Positions 5,692-14,285 of a stretch of 64,000 nucleotides of DNA are shown here, piece by piece. Location of the stretch: NCBI RefSeq assembly GCF_036347055.1, contig NZ_CP108882.1, forward strand, positions 5,188,501 to 5,252,500, given 5' to 3'. This DNA is from Streptomyces sp. NBC_00820 (lineage in GTDB: Bacteria > Actinomycetota > Actinomycetes > Streptomycetales > Streptomycetaceae). The notes beneath the pieces are model-generated. The model ran no database searches, was not told the DNA's origin, and saw only the letters and a list, made by a program, of their open reading frames with translations. Both the position numbers and the translations under genes were made by a program. The stretch's first letter is position 1; every line of letters starts with the position of its first letter.

Positions 5692-8133
5692 GTGAATCCG
5701 GCCCAGCGGCTCCAGCGCGCGATGACCGACCCGTCCGCCCGGACCGAGGACATCGGCGCCGACCTGGCGCGGATCTCCGACGAGGAACTCGGCACCCTGC
5801 TCCCGGATGCCCACACCCCCGATCCCGCTGACACGCGTGCGATGTCGACGACCCGTGCCGCGGTACGCCGGACCGGCGGTGAGCGGCAGCCGCGCTACAC
5901 CCCCGAGGCGTGCCGCCGGTTGTTCGAGGCGCTCCTCGCATACGCGCGTCTGCGCGGTGGCTCGGCCGACCTCGCCATGGCCGCCGGATCGGTGCTGCGG
6001 TGCACGGGCCCGTGGCCGGACCTCTCCGAACCGGCCCGTGAGCTGGTCGAGTTCGCCCTGGCCAAGCGCGATGTGCCAGAGCCGTACGCGCTGCTCGCCG
6101 TGGCGGGACTCGCGGGCGCCGCAACGCTGCGCGGGGCCGCGGAACGCCTGGCCGCCGAAGCGGGCCCCATCGGGGCGGACGAGATCGCGACCTTCGTCGA
6201 ACTCGCCCCGGCCGATTGGGTATTGCTGGCCGAGGTCGGCCGGGTCCTGCACTACGGCTCTCTGCCGCTCCTCCCGGACGCGTGGCGGAGCCTGGCCGGT
6301 CTCCCGGCCTACGTCGCCTACGCCCGCCGGGCGTTGGAGGCGGCGGCCGACCGTGCGGACGCGATCCACGCGGGGGAGATCCCCTACCGGTCGGACAAGG
6401 CGTTCGCGCCCCGCGAGGTCTCCGCGCTCGGGCGTGCCGCCCGGGTGGCGCTGCTGCGCGACGAACCGTGGCTGCCCGGACTGGCCGACCGGCTGCTGCC
6501 CGGGATCGCGCTGGCCCCGACCGCCGCCAGGACCGTGCCGTCCCAGGCGCTGCTGTACGAACTGGCCCGCGCGGTACAGGACTTCCCGACACCCGAGCTG
6601 GTGTCGGGGCTGCGCGCCCTGCGCGGGACCGTCCGGCACGCCGGGGTGCCCAAGCAACTCGGCAAGATGCTCAGGGTGACGGACGCGGCACTCGCCGCGC
6701 GGACCGACGTCGCGCTGCGGCTGCCGAGGCTCGGTTTCGACGAGGACGGCGTGCTGCGCAGGGAGACCGGCGACGGGTACGCGGCCGTCGTGACGGTCAC
6801 CGGGACCACCGCGGGGAACGCTGCCGGAGCTGCCGCGGGGGACTCTGCCAGGACCGCCGCGGGGAACGCTGCCGGAATTGCCGCGGGGACCGCTGCCGGG
6901 ACTGCCGCCGGCGTCGTCACCGTGAGCTGGGAGAAGGACGGCCGTCCCCAACGTTCCGTCCCCGCGCCGGTCCGCCGCGACCACCCCGGCCTGGTCAGGG
7001 AGGTCCGTGACCTGGCGAAGCGGGTCGACGTCCATCTGGCCACGCTGGCCCGGGCGTTGGAGGGCGGCTACGCCTCCGACGCCGTGCACCCCTACGGCTG
7101 GTGGCGTGCCGAGCTGGCCGGGCATCCGCTCGCCCGGGCCCTCGTACACCGCCTCGTCTGGGAGGTCGAGACAGGTCCCGGCGAGTGGCGGGCCGTCCTG
7201 CCCGGGACCGGCGCGGACCTCCCCGACGCGCCCGACGACGCCCCCGTACGCCTCTGGCATCCCCTGCGCTCCACGCCCGCCGCCGTGCGGGCCTGGCGGG
7301 ACCTGCTCACCGAGCGGCGGATCCGGCAGCCGTTCAAGCAGGCGTTCCGCGAGATCTACCTGCTCACCCCCGCCGAGCAGGAGAGCCGCACCCACTCGAA
7401 CCGGTTCGCCGCGCACCTCGTCCACTACCGCAGGATGTTCGCGCTGTTCCGCGCCCGGGGGTGGACGAGCCGGCTGCTCGGCGGCTGGGACGACGGCGAC
7501 GGGGACGAGGCCGTGCGGACCCTGGGGGAGTGGCGGATCCACTTCCTGCACACCTGGGCGAGCCTGGCCGGCGACCACGAGCTGGCCGCGACCGACCGGG
7601 TCCGTTTCACCCGCCGGGTGGAGGGCGGGTGGCGGGACGCGCCGCTCGCCGACGTGCCCCCGCTGCTGTTCAGCGAGGCGATGCGGGACGTGGACCTCTT
7701 CGTGGGTGTGACCTCCATAGCCGCCGACCCCGACTGGACCGACGAGGGCCCCGCGCGCGTGTACTGGGAGCAGGCCGGGTTCGGAGAGCTGACCGCGGGT
7801 GCCGAGTCCCGTCGCGACGCGCTGGCACACATCCTGCCCAGGCTCAGGATCGCCGGCCGATGTGCGCTCGACGGCCGCTTCCTGGTGGTGCGGGGCGACC
7901 TGAACACGTACCGGATCCACCTGGGTTCGGGGAACATCCTGATGGAACCCGGCAACGCCTACCTGTGCGTCGTTCCCGCACGGGGCAGGACCGACGGCCG
8001 GCTGTTCCTGCCCTTCGAGGACGAACGGCTCTCCCTCATCCTCAGCAAGGCGTTCCTGCTCGCCGCGGACGACGACATCAAGGACCCGTCGATCCGTACC
8101 CAGGTCGAGCGAGGTGTCCGATGGCCGGCGTGA
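5692..8133 (+). CDS. DUF4132 (MolR-like) domain protein
   Basis: The protein is 813 aa from GTG 5692. ATG 5722 is an alternative, and neither has a strong binding site. The first 330 residues are helical and Ala/Leu-rich. Residues about 345-500 match the DUF4132 start (PRLGFDEDGVLRRE, then VTVSWEKDGRPQRSVPAPV and an RDLAKRVD helix). Residues about 540-600 contain the conserved RIRQPFKQAFREIYLLTPAE. The C-terminus has the conserved IHLGSGNILMEP segment (DUF7737-like). No catalytic role is established for the family. An Ala/Gly/Thr tandem repeat (nt 6805-6912) is inserted within the DUF4132 region. The end overlaps the next gene by 13 nt, so the two are surely co-expressed. Confidence 0.7.
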   Translation: MNPAQRLQRAMTDPSARTEDIGADLARISDEELGTLLPDAHTPDPADTRAMSTTRAAVRRTGGERQPRYTPEACRRLFEALLAYARLRGGSADLAMAAGSVLRCTGPWPDLSEPARELVEFALAKRDVPEPYALLAVAGLAGAATLRGAAERLAAEAGPIGADEIATFVELAPADWVLLAEVGRVLHYGSLPLLPDAWRSLAGLPAYVAYARRALEAAADRADAIHAGEIPYRSDKAFAPREVSALGRAARVALLRDEPWLPGLADRLLPGIALAPTAARTVPSQALLYELARAVQDFPTPELVSGLRALRGTVRHAGVPKQLGKMLRVTDAALAARTDVALRLPRLGFDEDGVLRRETGDGYAAVVTVTGTTAGNAAGAAAGDSARTAAGNAAGIAAGTAAGTAAGVVTVSWEKDGRPQRSVPAPVRRDHPGLVREVRDLAKRVDVHLATLARALEGGYASDAVHPYGWWRAELAGHPLARALVHRLVWEVETGPGEWRAVLPGTGADLPDAPDDAPVRLWHPLRSTPAAVRAWRDLLTERRIRQPFKQAFREIYLLTPAEQESRTHSNRFAAHLVHYRRMFALFRARGWTSRLLGGWDDGDGDEAVRTLGEWRIHFLHTWASLAGDHELAATDRVRFTRRVEGGWRDAPLADVPPLLFSEAMRDVDLFVGVTSIAADPDWTDEGPARVYWEQAGFGELTAGAESRRDALAHILPRLRIAGRCALDGRFLVVRGDLNTYRIHLGSGNILMEPGNAYLCVVPARGRTDGRLFLPFEDERLSLILSKAFLLAADDDIKDPSIRTQVERGVRWPA
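6805..6912 (+). repeat. In-frame degenerate tandem repeat within the DUF4132 gene
   Basis: An irregular repeat of about 12-24 bp based on GCNGCNGGG/ACNGCNGCGGGG encodes TAAGNAAG-like units (TAGNAAGAAAG, then TAAGNAAGIAAGTAAGTAAG). It keeps the frame open and probably varies in copy number between strains. Confidence 0.75.
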
Positions 8134-8513
8134 CCTTCCGGGACGAGACCGCGACCGGCAGGGCTGTCGCCGCGTGGGAGGTCGGCGGTCTCCCGGACCG
8201 GATGACCGTGCGCGAGCTGATCAGGCTGCGCGTCCGTGAGGAGGTCACCCGGTACAACTCCCGCCCGGCGAACCGGTTCGCAGGCCTGGTCCGCCCCGAG
8301 GGCGCCACGACCGAGCCGGGCGGCTACCGCCTGGCCGTGCCCCGCCCGCTCGACTGGGAGCGCCAGGCCGTCGCCGCGGAGCGGGCCTTCCGCTCCAACG
8401 GTTTCTTCGTACTGGCAGGTGACCGCCAGGTCGAGGACCTCGACGAGGAGGTGGACCTCACCGCCTGCCCGGGGCTGGTCTTCATCAAGCTCATTCCCCT
8501 AGTGGGCGGCTGA
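8121..8513 (+). CDS. Hypothetical partner of the DUF4132 protein
   Basis: The protein is 130 aa and starts at ATG 8121, 13 nt inside the end of the DUF4132 gene. It is not recognised as a named family. The visible pattern is an N-terminal amphipathic segment (MTVRELIRLRVREEVTRYN), a conserved-looking RPANRFAGLVRP stretch, and a C-terminal acidic region (VEDLDEEVDLTACPGLVFIKLIPL). There is no signal peptide or membrane helix. The overlapping start implies coupled translation and probably a physical complex with the upstream product (inference). Confidence 0.65.
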   Translation: MAGVTFRDETATGRAVAAWEVGGLPDRMTVRELIRLRVREEVTRYNSRPANRFAGLVRPEGATTEPGGYRLAVPRPLDWERQAVAAERAFRSNGFFVLAGDRQVEDLDEEVDLTACPGLVFIKLIPLVGG

Positions 8514-8653
8514 GGGGGGAGCGTGCCACCGCACGCCCGGTTCCGCCCCCGGCGCGCGCCCCGCTTAGCATGCGCGCAGTCGTACGTCAGTCCGCCGCCG
8601 GTCCCGCCGTCGGTCTCGCGCTGTCGCCGCCCGAACCAGGAGCACGGTAACCG

Positions 8654-9967
8654 GTGTCCATACCTCCGCCCTTCGGTCCCCAGCCGCCGCAGGGGCCGTA
8701 CCAGCCGCCCCAGCCTGCGCAGCCGCATCAGCAGGGGGCGTACGGGCCGCCGTCGTACCCGCAGTACCCGCAGTACCCGCAGAACCCGCAGAACCCCTAC
8801 GGGACGCCGGGGGTACCGGGGGTACCCGGCGCGCCCGGGTACCAGCCGTGGGGGCAGGGGTACAGCCCCTACAACCGGCCGGCCCCCGTAAGCGGCCTCG
8901 CCATCGCCTCGCTCGTGACGGGTGTGCTGTGCTGCCTGCCCGGTGTCGGTCTGGTGCTCGGGCTGATCGCGCTGCGGCGGCTCCGCGAGCGGGGCGAGCG
9001 CGGCAGGGGGATGGCGATCGGAGGCTCGGTGCTGTCCGGGATCGGACTGGTGCTGGGGATGGTGCTGGTCGTGACGGGCAGCGACACCTACATCTGGAAC
9101 GGCTTCCAGGAGGGCGCGCGCGCCGGCGCGGGGTACGCGCCGGCCAGGGGCGAATGCTTCGACGAGCCGGGCGGCAGGCTCACCGGCGACACGGACGGCG
9201 TCGACAAGGTGCCCTGCTCCGGCGCGCACGACGGTGAGGTGTTCGCCACCTTCGACCTGAAGGACGGTTCCTACCCCGGCGACGACTCACTGGCCGCCGC
9301 CGCGGACAAGCGCTGCTACGGCCTCCAGTACACCTACGCGATGGACAGCTGGGCCGTCCCGGACGACGTCGACGTCTACTACCTCACCCCCACCGGCGAC
9401 AGCTGGTCGGCAGGCGACCGCGAGGTCACCTGCGTGTTCGGCAACACCACCGAGGGCAAGGACCTCACCGGATCGCTGCGCAACGACGCGTCCGCCCTCG
9501 ACCCCGACCAGGTCGCCTATCTGAAGGCCGCTCACGTCTTCAACGCGGCCATGGACACCGCGCCGGACGCCGAGTATGTCGAGGACGACCTGCCGGGGCA
9601 CAAGGCGTGGGCCGGGCGCGTGTCGGCGGCTCTGGCGGAGCAGGCCCGGATGCTGCGCGGCCACCCCTGGCCCGCCGACGCCCGGGCTCCGGTCGCCGCG
9701 CTGGCCGCGGGCCTCGACGACGCGCGCGCGGAGTGGGCGAAGGCGGCGGAGGCGGACGACGCCGACGGCTTCTACCGGCACTACGACGCCGGTATGCGGC
9801 TCCTCGACGCGCGGCGGTCCGTCCCCCCGCGCAAGGCCCTGGGCCTGGAGACCACTCCGCCCGCGGTCGACGAGGGCGGCAACGGGGACGACGGCGACGG
9901 CGGCGGCGGGGACAACCGTGGCGACAACGGCGGTGACGGCTCGGGAAGCACCGGCATGCAGGTGTGA
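8654..9967 (+). CDS. DUF4190 / septum-formation-like membrane protein
   Basis: The protein is 437 aa from GTG 8654 (AGGAG 11 nt upstream). Residues 1-75 are a Pro/Gln/Tyr-rich cytoplasmic tail with PQYPQ and QNPQN repeats. Residues about 78-142 form a DUF4190 unit: two membrane helices separated by a basic loop (LRRLRERGERGRG). The outside part has the septum-formation-type pattern: GECFDEPGG, then VPCSGAHDGEVFATFDL and further cysteines (CYGLQY, EVTCVFG) likely to be disulfide-bonded. A helical region and a Gly/Asp-rich tail follow. It is likely a membrane protein facing the cell wall. Function is otherwise unknown. Confidence 0.65.
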   Translation: MSIPPPFGPQPPQGPYQPPQPAQPHQQGAYGPPSYPQYPQYPQNPQNPYGTPGVPGVPGAPGYQPWGQGYSPYNRPAPVSGLAIASLVTGVLCCLPGVGLVLGLIALRRLRERGERGRGMAIGGSVLSGIGLVLGMVLVVTGSDTYIWNGFQEGARAGAGYAPARGECFDEPGGRLTGDTDGVDKVPCSGAHDGEVFATFDLKDGSYPGDDSLAAAADKRCYGLQYTYAMDSWAVPDDVDVYYLTPTGDSWSAGDREVTCVFGNTTEGKDLTGSLRNDASALDPDQVAYLKAAHVFNAAMDTAPDAEYVEDDLPGHKAWAGRVSAALAEQARMLRGHPWPADARAPVAALAAGLDDARAEWAKAAEADDADGFYRHYDAGMRLLDARRSVPPRKALGLETTPPAVDEGGNGDDGDGGGGDNRGDNGGDGSGSTGMQV

Positions 9968-10187
9968 TCGTCGCGGAAGCGGGGAGCTATACGGGGGTCC
10001 ATGCCGGGGTCCACGCCGGGGTCCGCACGCGGGCCCACTCGGTGATCTATAGCGGGGCGAAAGCGCCTGGGTAAAGCCCTCCCCGGGCATAAGTCATCAC
10101 ATCGAGTGATTCTCTGGCCTTTGCTTGCATGGCACAACCCACGGTTGCCAGGCTGTTGCTGTCTGTACAACCTGATGGGAGCGGCCA

Positions 10188-10940
10188 GTGACTTTCGGTG
10201 AACAGCCGGCGTATCTGCGTGTCGCGGGTGATCTCCGCAAGAAGATCGTCGACGGTTCGCTGCCGCCTCATACCCGGCTCCCGTCGCAGGCCCGCATCCG
10301 CGAGGAGTACGGCGTCTCGGACACCGTCGCGCTGGAGGCCCGCAAGGTGCTGATGGCCGAGGGGCTGGTCGAGGGCCGCTCCGGATCGGGAACGTACGTG
10401 CGCGAGCGCCCCGTGCCGAGAAGCGTGGCCCGCTCCGGGTACCGGCCCTCCGGCGGGGCCACCCCGTTCCGGCAGGAACAGGCCGACGCCGCCGCGCGCG
10501 GCACCTGGGAGTCCCGCAGCGAGCAGGCCGAGGCCGGGGCCGCGATCGCCGAGCGGCTCGCCGTCCAGACCGGCGACCGGGTCATGCGCACCGCCTATCT
10601 GTTCCGCGAGGCGGGGGAGCCGATGATGCTCTCCACCTCCTGGGAGCCCCTCGCCGTCACCGGCCGCACCCCGGTGATGCTTCCCGAGGAGGGCCCCCTC
10701 GGAGGCATGGGCGTCGTCGAGCGTATGCGTGCCATCGACGTGATCGTGGACAACGTCACCGAGGAGGTCGGCGCCCGCCCCGGCCTGGCCGAGGAGCTCC
10801 ACCTCCTCGGCGGTGTCCCCGGACACGTGGTCCTCGTCATCCAGCGCACCTACTACGCCTCCGGCCGCCCGGTGGAGACCGCCGACGTCGTCATCCCGGC
10901 CGACCGCTACCGGGTCGCCTACCACCTGCCCGTCAAATAG
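10188..10940 (+). CDS. GntR/HutC-family transcriptional regulator
   Basis: The protein is 250 aa from GTG 10188 (GGGAG 7 nt upstream). The N-terminal GntR winged helix (about residues 6-75) shows YLRVAGDLRKKIVDGSLPPH, LPSQARIREEYGVS and AEGLVEGRSGSGTYV. A Pro/Arg linker leads to a C-terminal UTRA/HutC effector domain (about 110-245), including VMRTAYLFREAGEPMMLS and RTYYASGRPVETADVV. No obvious target operon adjoins it, and the flanking genes are separated by hundreds of bases. It may be autoregulated: a short inverted pair GTTG/CAAC (about 10156-10172) lies just upstream of the binding site. Ligand unknown. Confidence 0.85.
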   Translation: MTFGEQPAYLRVAGDLRKKIVDGSLPPHTRLPSQARIREEYGVSDTVALEARKVLMAEGLVEGRSGSGTYVRERPVPRSVARSGYRPSGGATPFRQEQADAAARGTWESRSEQAEAGAAIAERLAVQTGDRVMRTAYLFREAGEPMMLSTSWEPLAVTGRTPVMLPEEGPLGGMGVVERMRAIDVIVDNVTEEVGARPGLAEELHLLGGVPGHVVLVIQRTYYASGRPVETADVVIPADRYRVAYHLPVK

Positions 10941-11602
10941 CGCCCACGCACGACCGTTCGCCGCCCGTACCCTGTCCGCCGCACCCCTCGTCACGGTCGC
11001 GAGCCGCCCTGCCGCACCCCCTGCACGGCCGTGCCTCCCCGACACGGCCGGCCGTGCCCCTCGGTCGCGGCGGCGCCCCCGGCGCCCCGCCTCGCCCCGC
11101 CTCGCCCCGCCCCGCCCCGCCTCGCGCGCGCCGAGGCCGTCCGGCCGCCGGCGCACACCGTCGCCCTTCGCCATTCACTCCCGGTCCCAGTGAAGTAGCC
11201 CACACCGCGCGCCCCGTAGCGCGCGCCACGGCACGCCCCCGGGCCCGCGCCCGCGTCGTCCGGTGCTCGCCCGGACTCTCCACGGCCGCTGTGATCCGGT
11301 CGTTCTCCCAGGTGATCCCGGGTGGCCCCGGGGGTGCCCGATATGCCCCCCGGCTCCGCGGAACCGAGCCGCGAGGCGGCGCATTCGCTGTCGTGCGCCC
11401 CCTGTGTTCTGGCTGGTTGCGTACCTCTTTGTGAAAAGCCGTATTCGGTGCGTGAAGGTTGGGCGTACGCTCGGGCATATGCGGATTGCGGTTTCCTTAG
11501 GCGGGGCGCGGCGGGAGCCCGGGACGGGGACGGAGTCCCTCCGCGCGAGGGCGGTCCAACGTGGGGGAGGGCTGGGCGGTGCGAGGAAGAGCGGTGGGGG
11601 CG
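10941..11602. other. Gene-free GC-rich stretch
   Basis: No reading frame here has credible codon-position bias or a ribosome binding site on either strand. It contains a low-complexity run of GCCCCGCCTC-type units (about 11088-11122). A less GC-rich portion (about 11400-11500) includes TTTGTGAAAAGCC and CGGGCATATGCGG and probably holds the promoter of the small gene at 11603. Confidence 0.5.
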
Positions 11603-11794
11603 ATGAGTGAGGGAGCGGTCTCTCTGCCCTGGATCGTGATACGGCAGGACGACAACGGCAATCGCTACCGCGTGGGCCGGTACGCGACCCGGGCGGAGGC
11701 CCAGAAGATCGCGGACAGTCTCGACGACCGCGGCCACCAGCAGCTGTACTGGGTCGAGCGGATCAGTCAGACCGGGGACGGCGCTCGCAACTGA
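11603..11794 (+). CDS. Small SPOR-like protein
   Basis: The protein is 63 aa from ATG 11603 (purine-rich GTGGGGGCG just upstream). The core LPWIVIRQDDNGNRYRVGRYATRAEAQKIADSL has the beta-alpha pattern of a single SPOR-type repeat, including the aromatic Arg-Tyr strand and the ATRAEAQKIADSL helix. It has no membrane anchor, unlike division-associated SPOR proteins. Short conserved proteins of this type are common in Streptomyces. An in-frame upstream ATG (11561) lacks a good binding site. Confidence 0.65.
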   Translation: MSEGAVSLPWIVIRQDDNGNRYRVGRYATRAEAQKIADSLDDRGHQQLYWVERISQTGDGARN

Positions 11795-11824
11795 CCCCGA
11801 GCGCGCTGCCGTAGGCTCCGCCCC

Positions 11825-12235
<411 letters not shown>

Positions 12236-12442
12236 CCTATTCCCCGTGCGGCGAGGCCGGGGCACTCCGCCGTACGGCCGGTACGTAGCCGGTACGTAGC
12301 CGGGATGTGCCATGCGCCTCGTACGCCGTTCGTGCCACTGTGCACCCGGCCGCACGGTACTGCCCCCCGGAACCGGGTATGTGCCTATTAACCCCACGAA
12401 ACCGGACATGGGTGGGCTCGCTGGCCTGGGAAGTGATCGGGC

Positions 12443-12841
12443 GTGATCGACACTGAAGGCGATTGTGCCGAGTGGACCTTTCCCGCGGAACCTGGCGCCG
12501 TGCGTACCGCTCGTGCCGCCGTCCGTGGCCAGTTGCTCGGCTGGCATCTAGGCAGCCTCGCCGACCTCACGGCGCTGCTGGTCAGTGAGCTGGTGACCAA
12601 CTCGCTGCGGCATGCCACCGGTCCCATCGGCGTACGGCTGGTGCGGCCGGCCGACGTCGACGGCGCGTTGCTGGTGGAGGTCTCCGACCCGCTGCCGGAT
12701 CCGCCGCGGGAACGGGTCGCCCGCCCCGAGGACGAGGGCGGAAGAGGCCTGCAGTTGGTCGCCGGCTCCTCGCGCCGCTGGGGCACCCGGCCCGGCGACG
12801 TCGGCAAGACCGTGTGGTTCGAGCTGGCGGTGCCCGGCTGA
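12443..12841 (+). CDS. RsbW-like ATP-binding protein (HATPase_c, anti-sigma-type)
   Basis: The protein is 132 aa from GTG 12443. It is a single GHKL ATPase domain with N box ELVTNSLRHA, a G1-type VEVSDP segment and G2 box DEGGRGLQLV, ending in KTVWFEL as in Streptomyces anti-sigma-factor-like kinases. Such stand-alone domains bind ATP and may phosphorylate anti-sigma antagonists or act as sigma-factor sequestering proteins. No partner gene adjoins it. A large hairpin (12963-13000) separates it from the convergent DUF4097 gene. Confidence 0.8.
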   Translation: MIDTEGDCAEWTFPAEPGAVRTARAAVRGQLLGWHLGSLADLTALLVSELVTNSLRHATGPIGVRLVRPADVDGALLVEVSDPLPDPPRERVARPEDEGGRGLQLVAGSSRRWGTRPGDVGKTVWFELAVPG

Positions 12842-12962
12842 GTCGGGGGTGTGACGGGGGCTCAGGTTTCGGGCGATCGTCGCGCTCCGTCCCGTTCGCG
12901 GCCTGAAGGGGTCTGGCGGCCTGACGGGGTCTGGCGGTGCGTCAGCCGCTTGCGGTTCCTGG

Positions 12963-13000
12963 CCGATCCGACCGATCCGGCCCGGCAAGGGTCGGATCGG
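12963..13000. terminator. Bidirectional hairpin between convergent genes
   Basis: A perfect 11-bp stem CCGATCCGACC / GGTCGGATCGG encloses a 16-nt loop. It sits between the ends of the RsbW-like gene (+) and the DUF4097 gene (-). There is no T-tract. Confidence 0.6.
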
Positions 13001-13042
13001 TCAGGCGTGGCCATGTTGGTGCGCCCCATGGGGGGTTGCCGG

Positions 13043-13711
13043 TCAGACGCTGCGGGCGGTGATGTCGCCGTAGGAGGTGGTCGCGCGGATGTCCAGACCG
13101 GCGGCACCCTCGGTGTTCTGGAGCGAGTTGAGGATGCGGCCGTAGGTGGTGCCGGCGTCCAGGGAGGCGGAGACCCCGCGGGCGGCGCCGATCGCGATGT
13201 CGCCGTGCTCGGTGCGCAGGGTGACGGTGCCGCGTACGGCCTCGGTGACGCGGAGGTCGCCCTTCTGGGTGCTGATCTCGCCGTCCCCGCCCAGGCGGCC
13301 GATCGAAACGTCGCCGGCCTGGAGGGTCACGCGGGCGCCTTCGGTCTCGTCGAGCTGGACCGTGGCCTGCGCGCCCTCGAAGGTGACGTCGCCGAGCCGT
13401 CCCACGCCCCGGAGTTCGGCGCTGGCCGCCTTGGCCTCGATCCGGGAGCCGGCGGGCAGTTGGACCGTCACCTCGACGGATCCGGAGGAGCCGAGGACCC
13501 GGTTCTTCGCCGGCGCGGCCTCGACCCGCAGGACGCCGTCGCCGTACGCGACGGTGATCCGCTCGGCCGCCTTCACGTCGCGGCTCTCGGAAGCGTCGGC
13601 CGGCCGGACCTCGACCGTGGTGTCGGACCGGTCGGCGGCGATGAACTGGATGCGTCCCGCCGGAATGTCGAGGACGGTCGAGACCGGGGCGGGGGTGTCG
13701 AACTTCTGCAT
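13043..13711 (-). CDS. DUF4097-family beta-helix-like protein
   Basis: The protein is 222 aa from ATG 13711 with binding site GAGGAG. It is built of successive short beta-strand repeats of the DUF4097 type: GRIQFIAADRSDTTVEVRPA, GSVEVTVQLPAGSRIEAKA, AELRGVGRLGDVTFEG and GDISIG-like steps ending in TTSYGDITARSV. There is no signal peptide or membrane anchor, so it is probably cytoplasmic, whereas many DUF4097 proteins are extracytoplasmic. Function unknown. It is monocistronic in the window, with a clear promoter and a palindromic operator (see next entry), so it appears tightly regulated. Confidence 0.75.
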   Translation of the reverse strand: MQKFDTPAPVSTVLDIPAGRIQFIAADRSDTTVEVRPADASESRDVKAAERITVAYGDGVLRVEAAPAKNRVLGSSGSVEVTVQLPAGSRIEAKAASAELRGVGRLGDVTFEGAQATVQLDETEGARVTLQAGDVSIGRLGGDGEISTQKGDLRVTEAVRGTVTLRTEHGDIAIGAARGVSASLDAGTTYGRILNSLQNTEGAAGLDIRATTSYGDITARSV

Positions 13712-14285
13712 GATGCTCTCCTCTTGACTCTTGCGCTTGCCGTTTCTGATGTCGTGAACGCTACGTAGCGTTCAGTTTTTGCGCAATGAGTTTGTTGCAT
13801 GTGATTGGCATTAGCGCAGCTCAGAGTGCCAATTTCGTTGCGATGGTTCTGCATGTAATGCAACGAAGAGCTTCGTGCGTTGCATTGAATTGAGAGTGAA
13901 CGCTATGCCGGTCCCGTCGCCCGGCCCGTAACCCGGCCCGCCGCGCCACCAGTCGCGTCATCTGCCGCGCCACCTGCCGCGTCACCGGACGCCGCGCTCG
14001 GTCTCGGCGCCGGTCACGCCTTCGTTCATCCTCCGGGCCGGTGTACACGCGCCCGTGTGCCGTCCATCGCCGCCGGCCTGTGGGCGGACCGTTGCCGAGT
14101 ACGTGATTCGAGGGCGTGTTCCCTGGTTAGAAGACTGGAAGTGTTGTCGCGGCCCGGTCCGGAAAATGCCTGGACCGAGCTGTGATCGTGAACACCGTGC
14201 CGTGCGGCGCCGTAGTGCTGGATACTGCGGGCAGCCGTACCCGGTGACCGGTGCCGGACGCGGTGAGCTGGAGGGGACGGTTCGC
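13712..14285. other. AT-richer intergenic region upstream of two divergent genes
   Basis: Apart from the promoter above, 13780-13910 is markedly less GC-rich than its surroundings. It contains a second inverted repeat: ATGCAACG (13858-13865) and CGTTGCAT (13878-13885), with an inner CGAAG/CTTCG pair. GTTGCATG at 13794-13801 is a further half-site-like copy. The right part (14100-14285) should contain the promoter of the SpoIIE-type gene. I see no gene. Confidence 0.6.
13756..13786 (-). promoter_or_regulatory. Promoter and palindromic operator of the DUF4097 gene
   Basis: The minus strand has -35 TTGCGC (13786-13781), exactly 17 nt, and -10 TAGCGT (13763-13758), about 47 nt upstream of the ATG. 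A perfect 18-bp palindrome GAACGCTACGTAGCGTTC (13756-13773) covers the -10 and most of the spacer. This is the size and symmetry of TetR-family operators, so repression by steric occlusion is likely. No TetR-type gene is adjacent. Confidence 0.65.

Noticed and set aside
5612..5695. 27-codon leader frame before the DUF4132 gene
   Set aside because: No ribosome binding site and ordinary composition. Kept only as a note within the DUF4132 finding.
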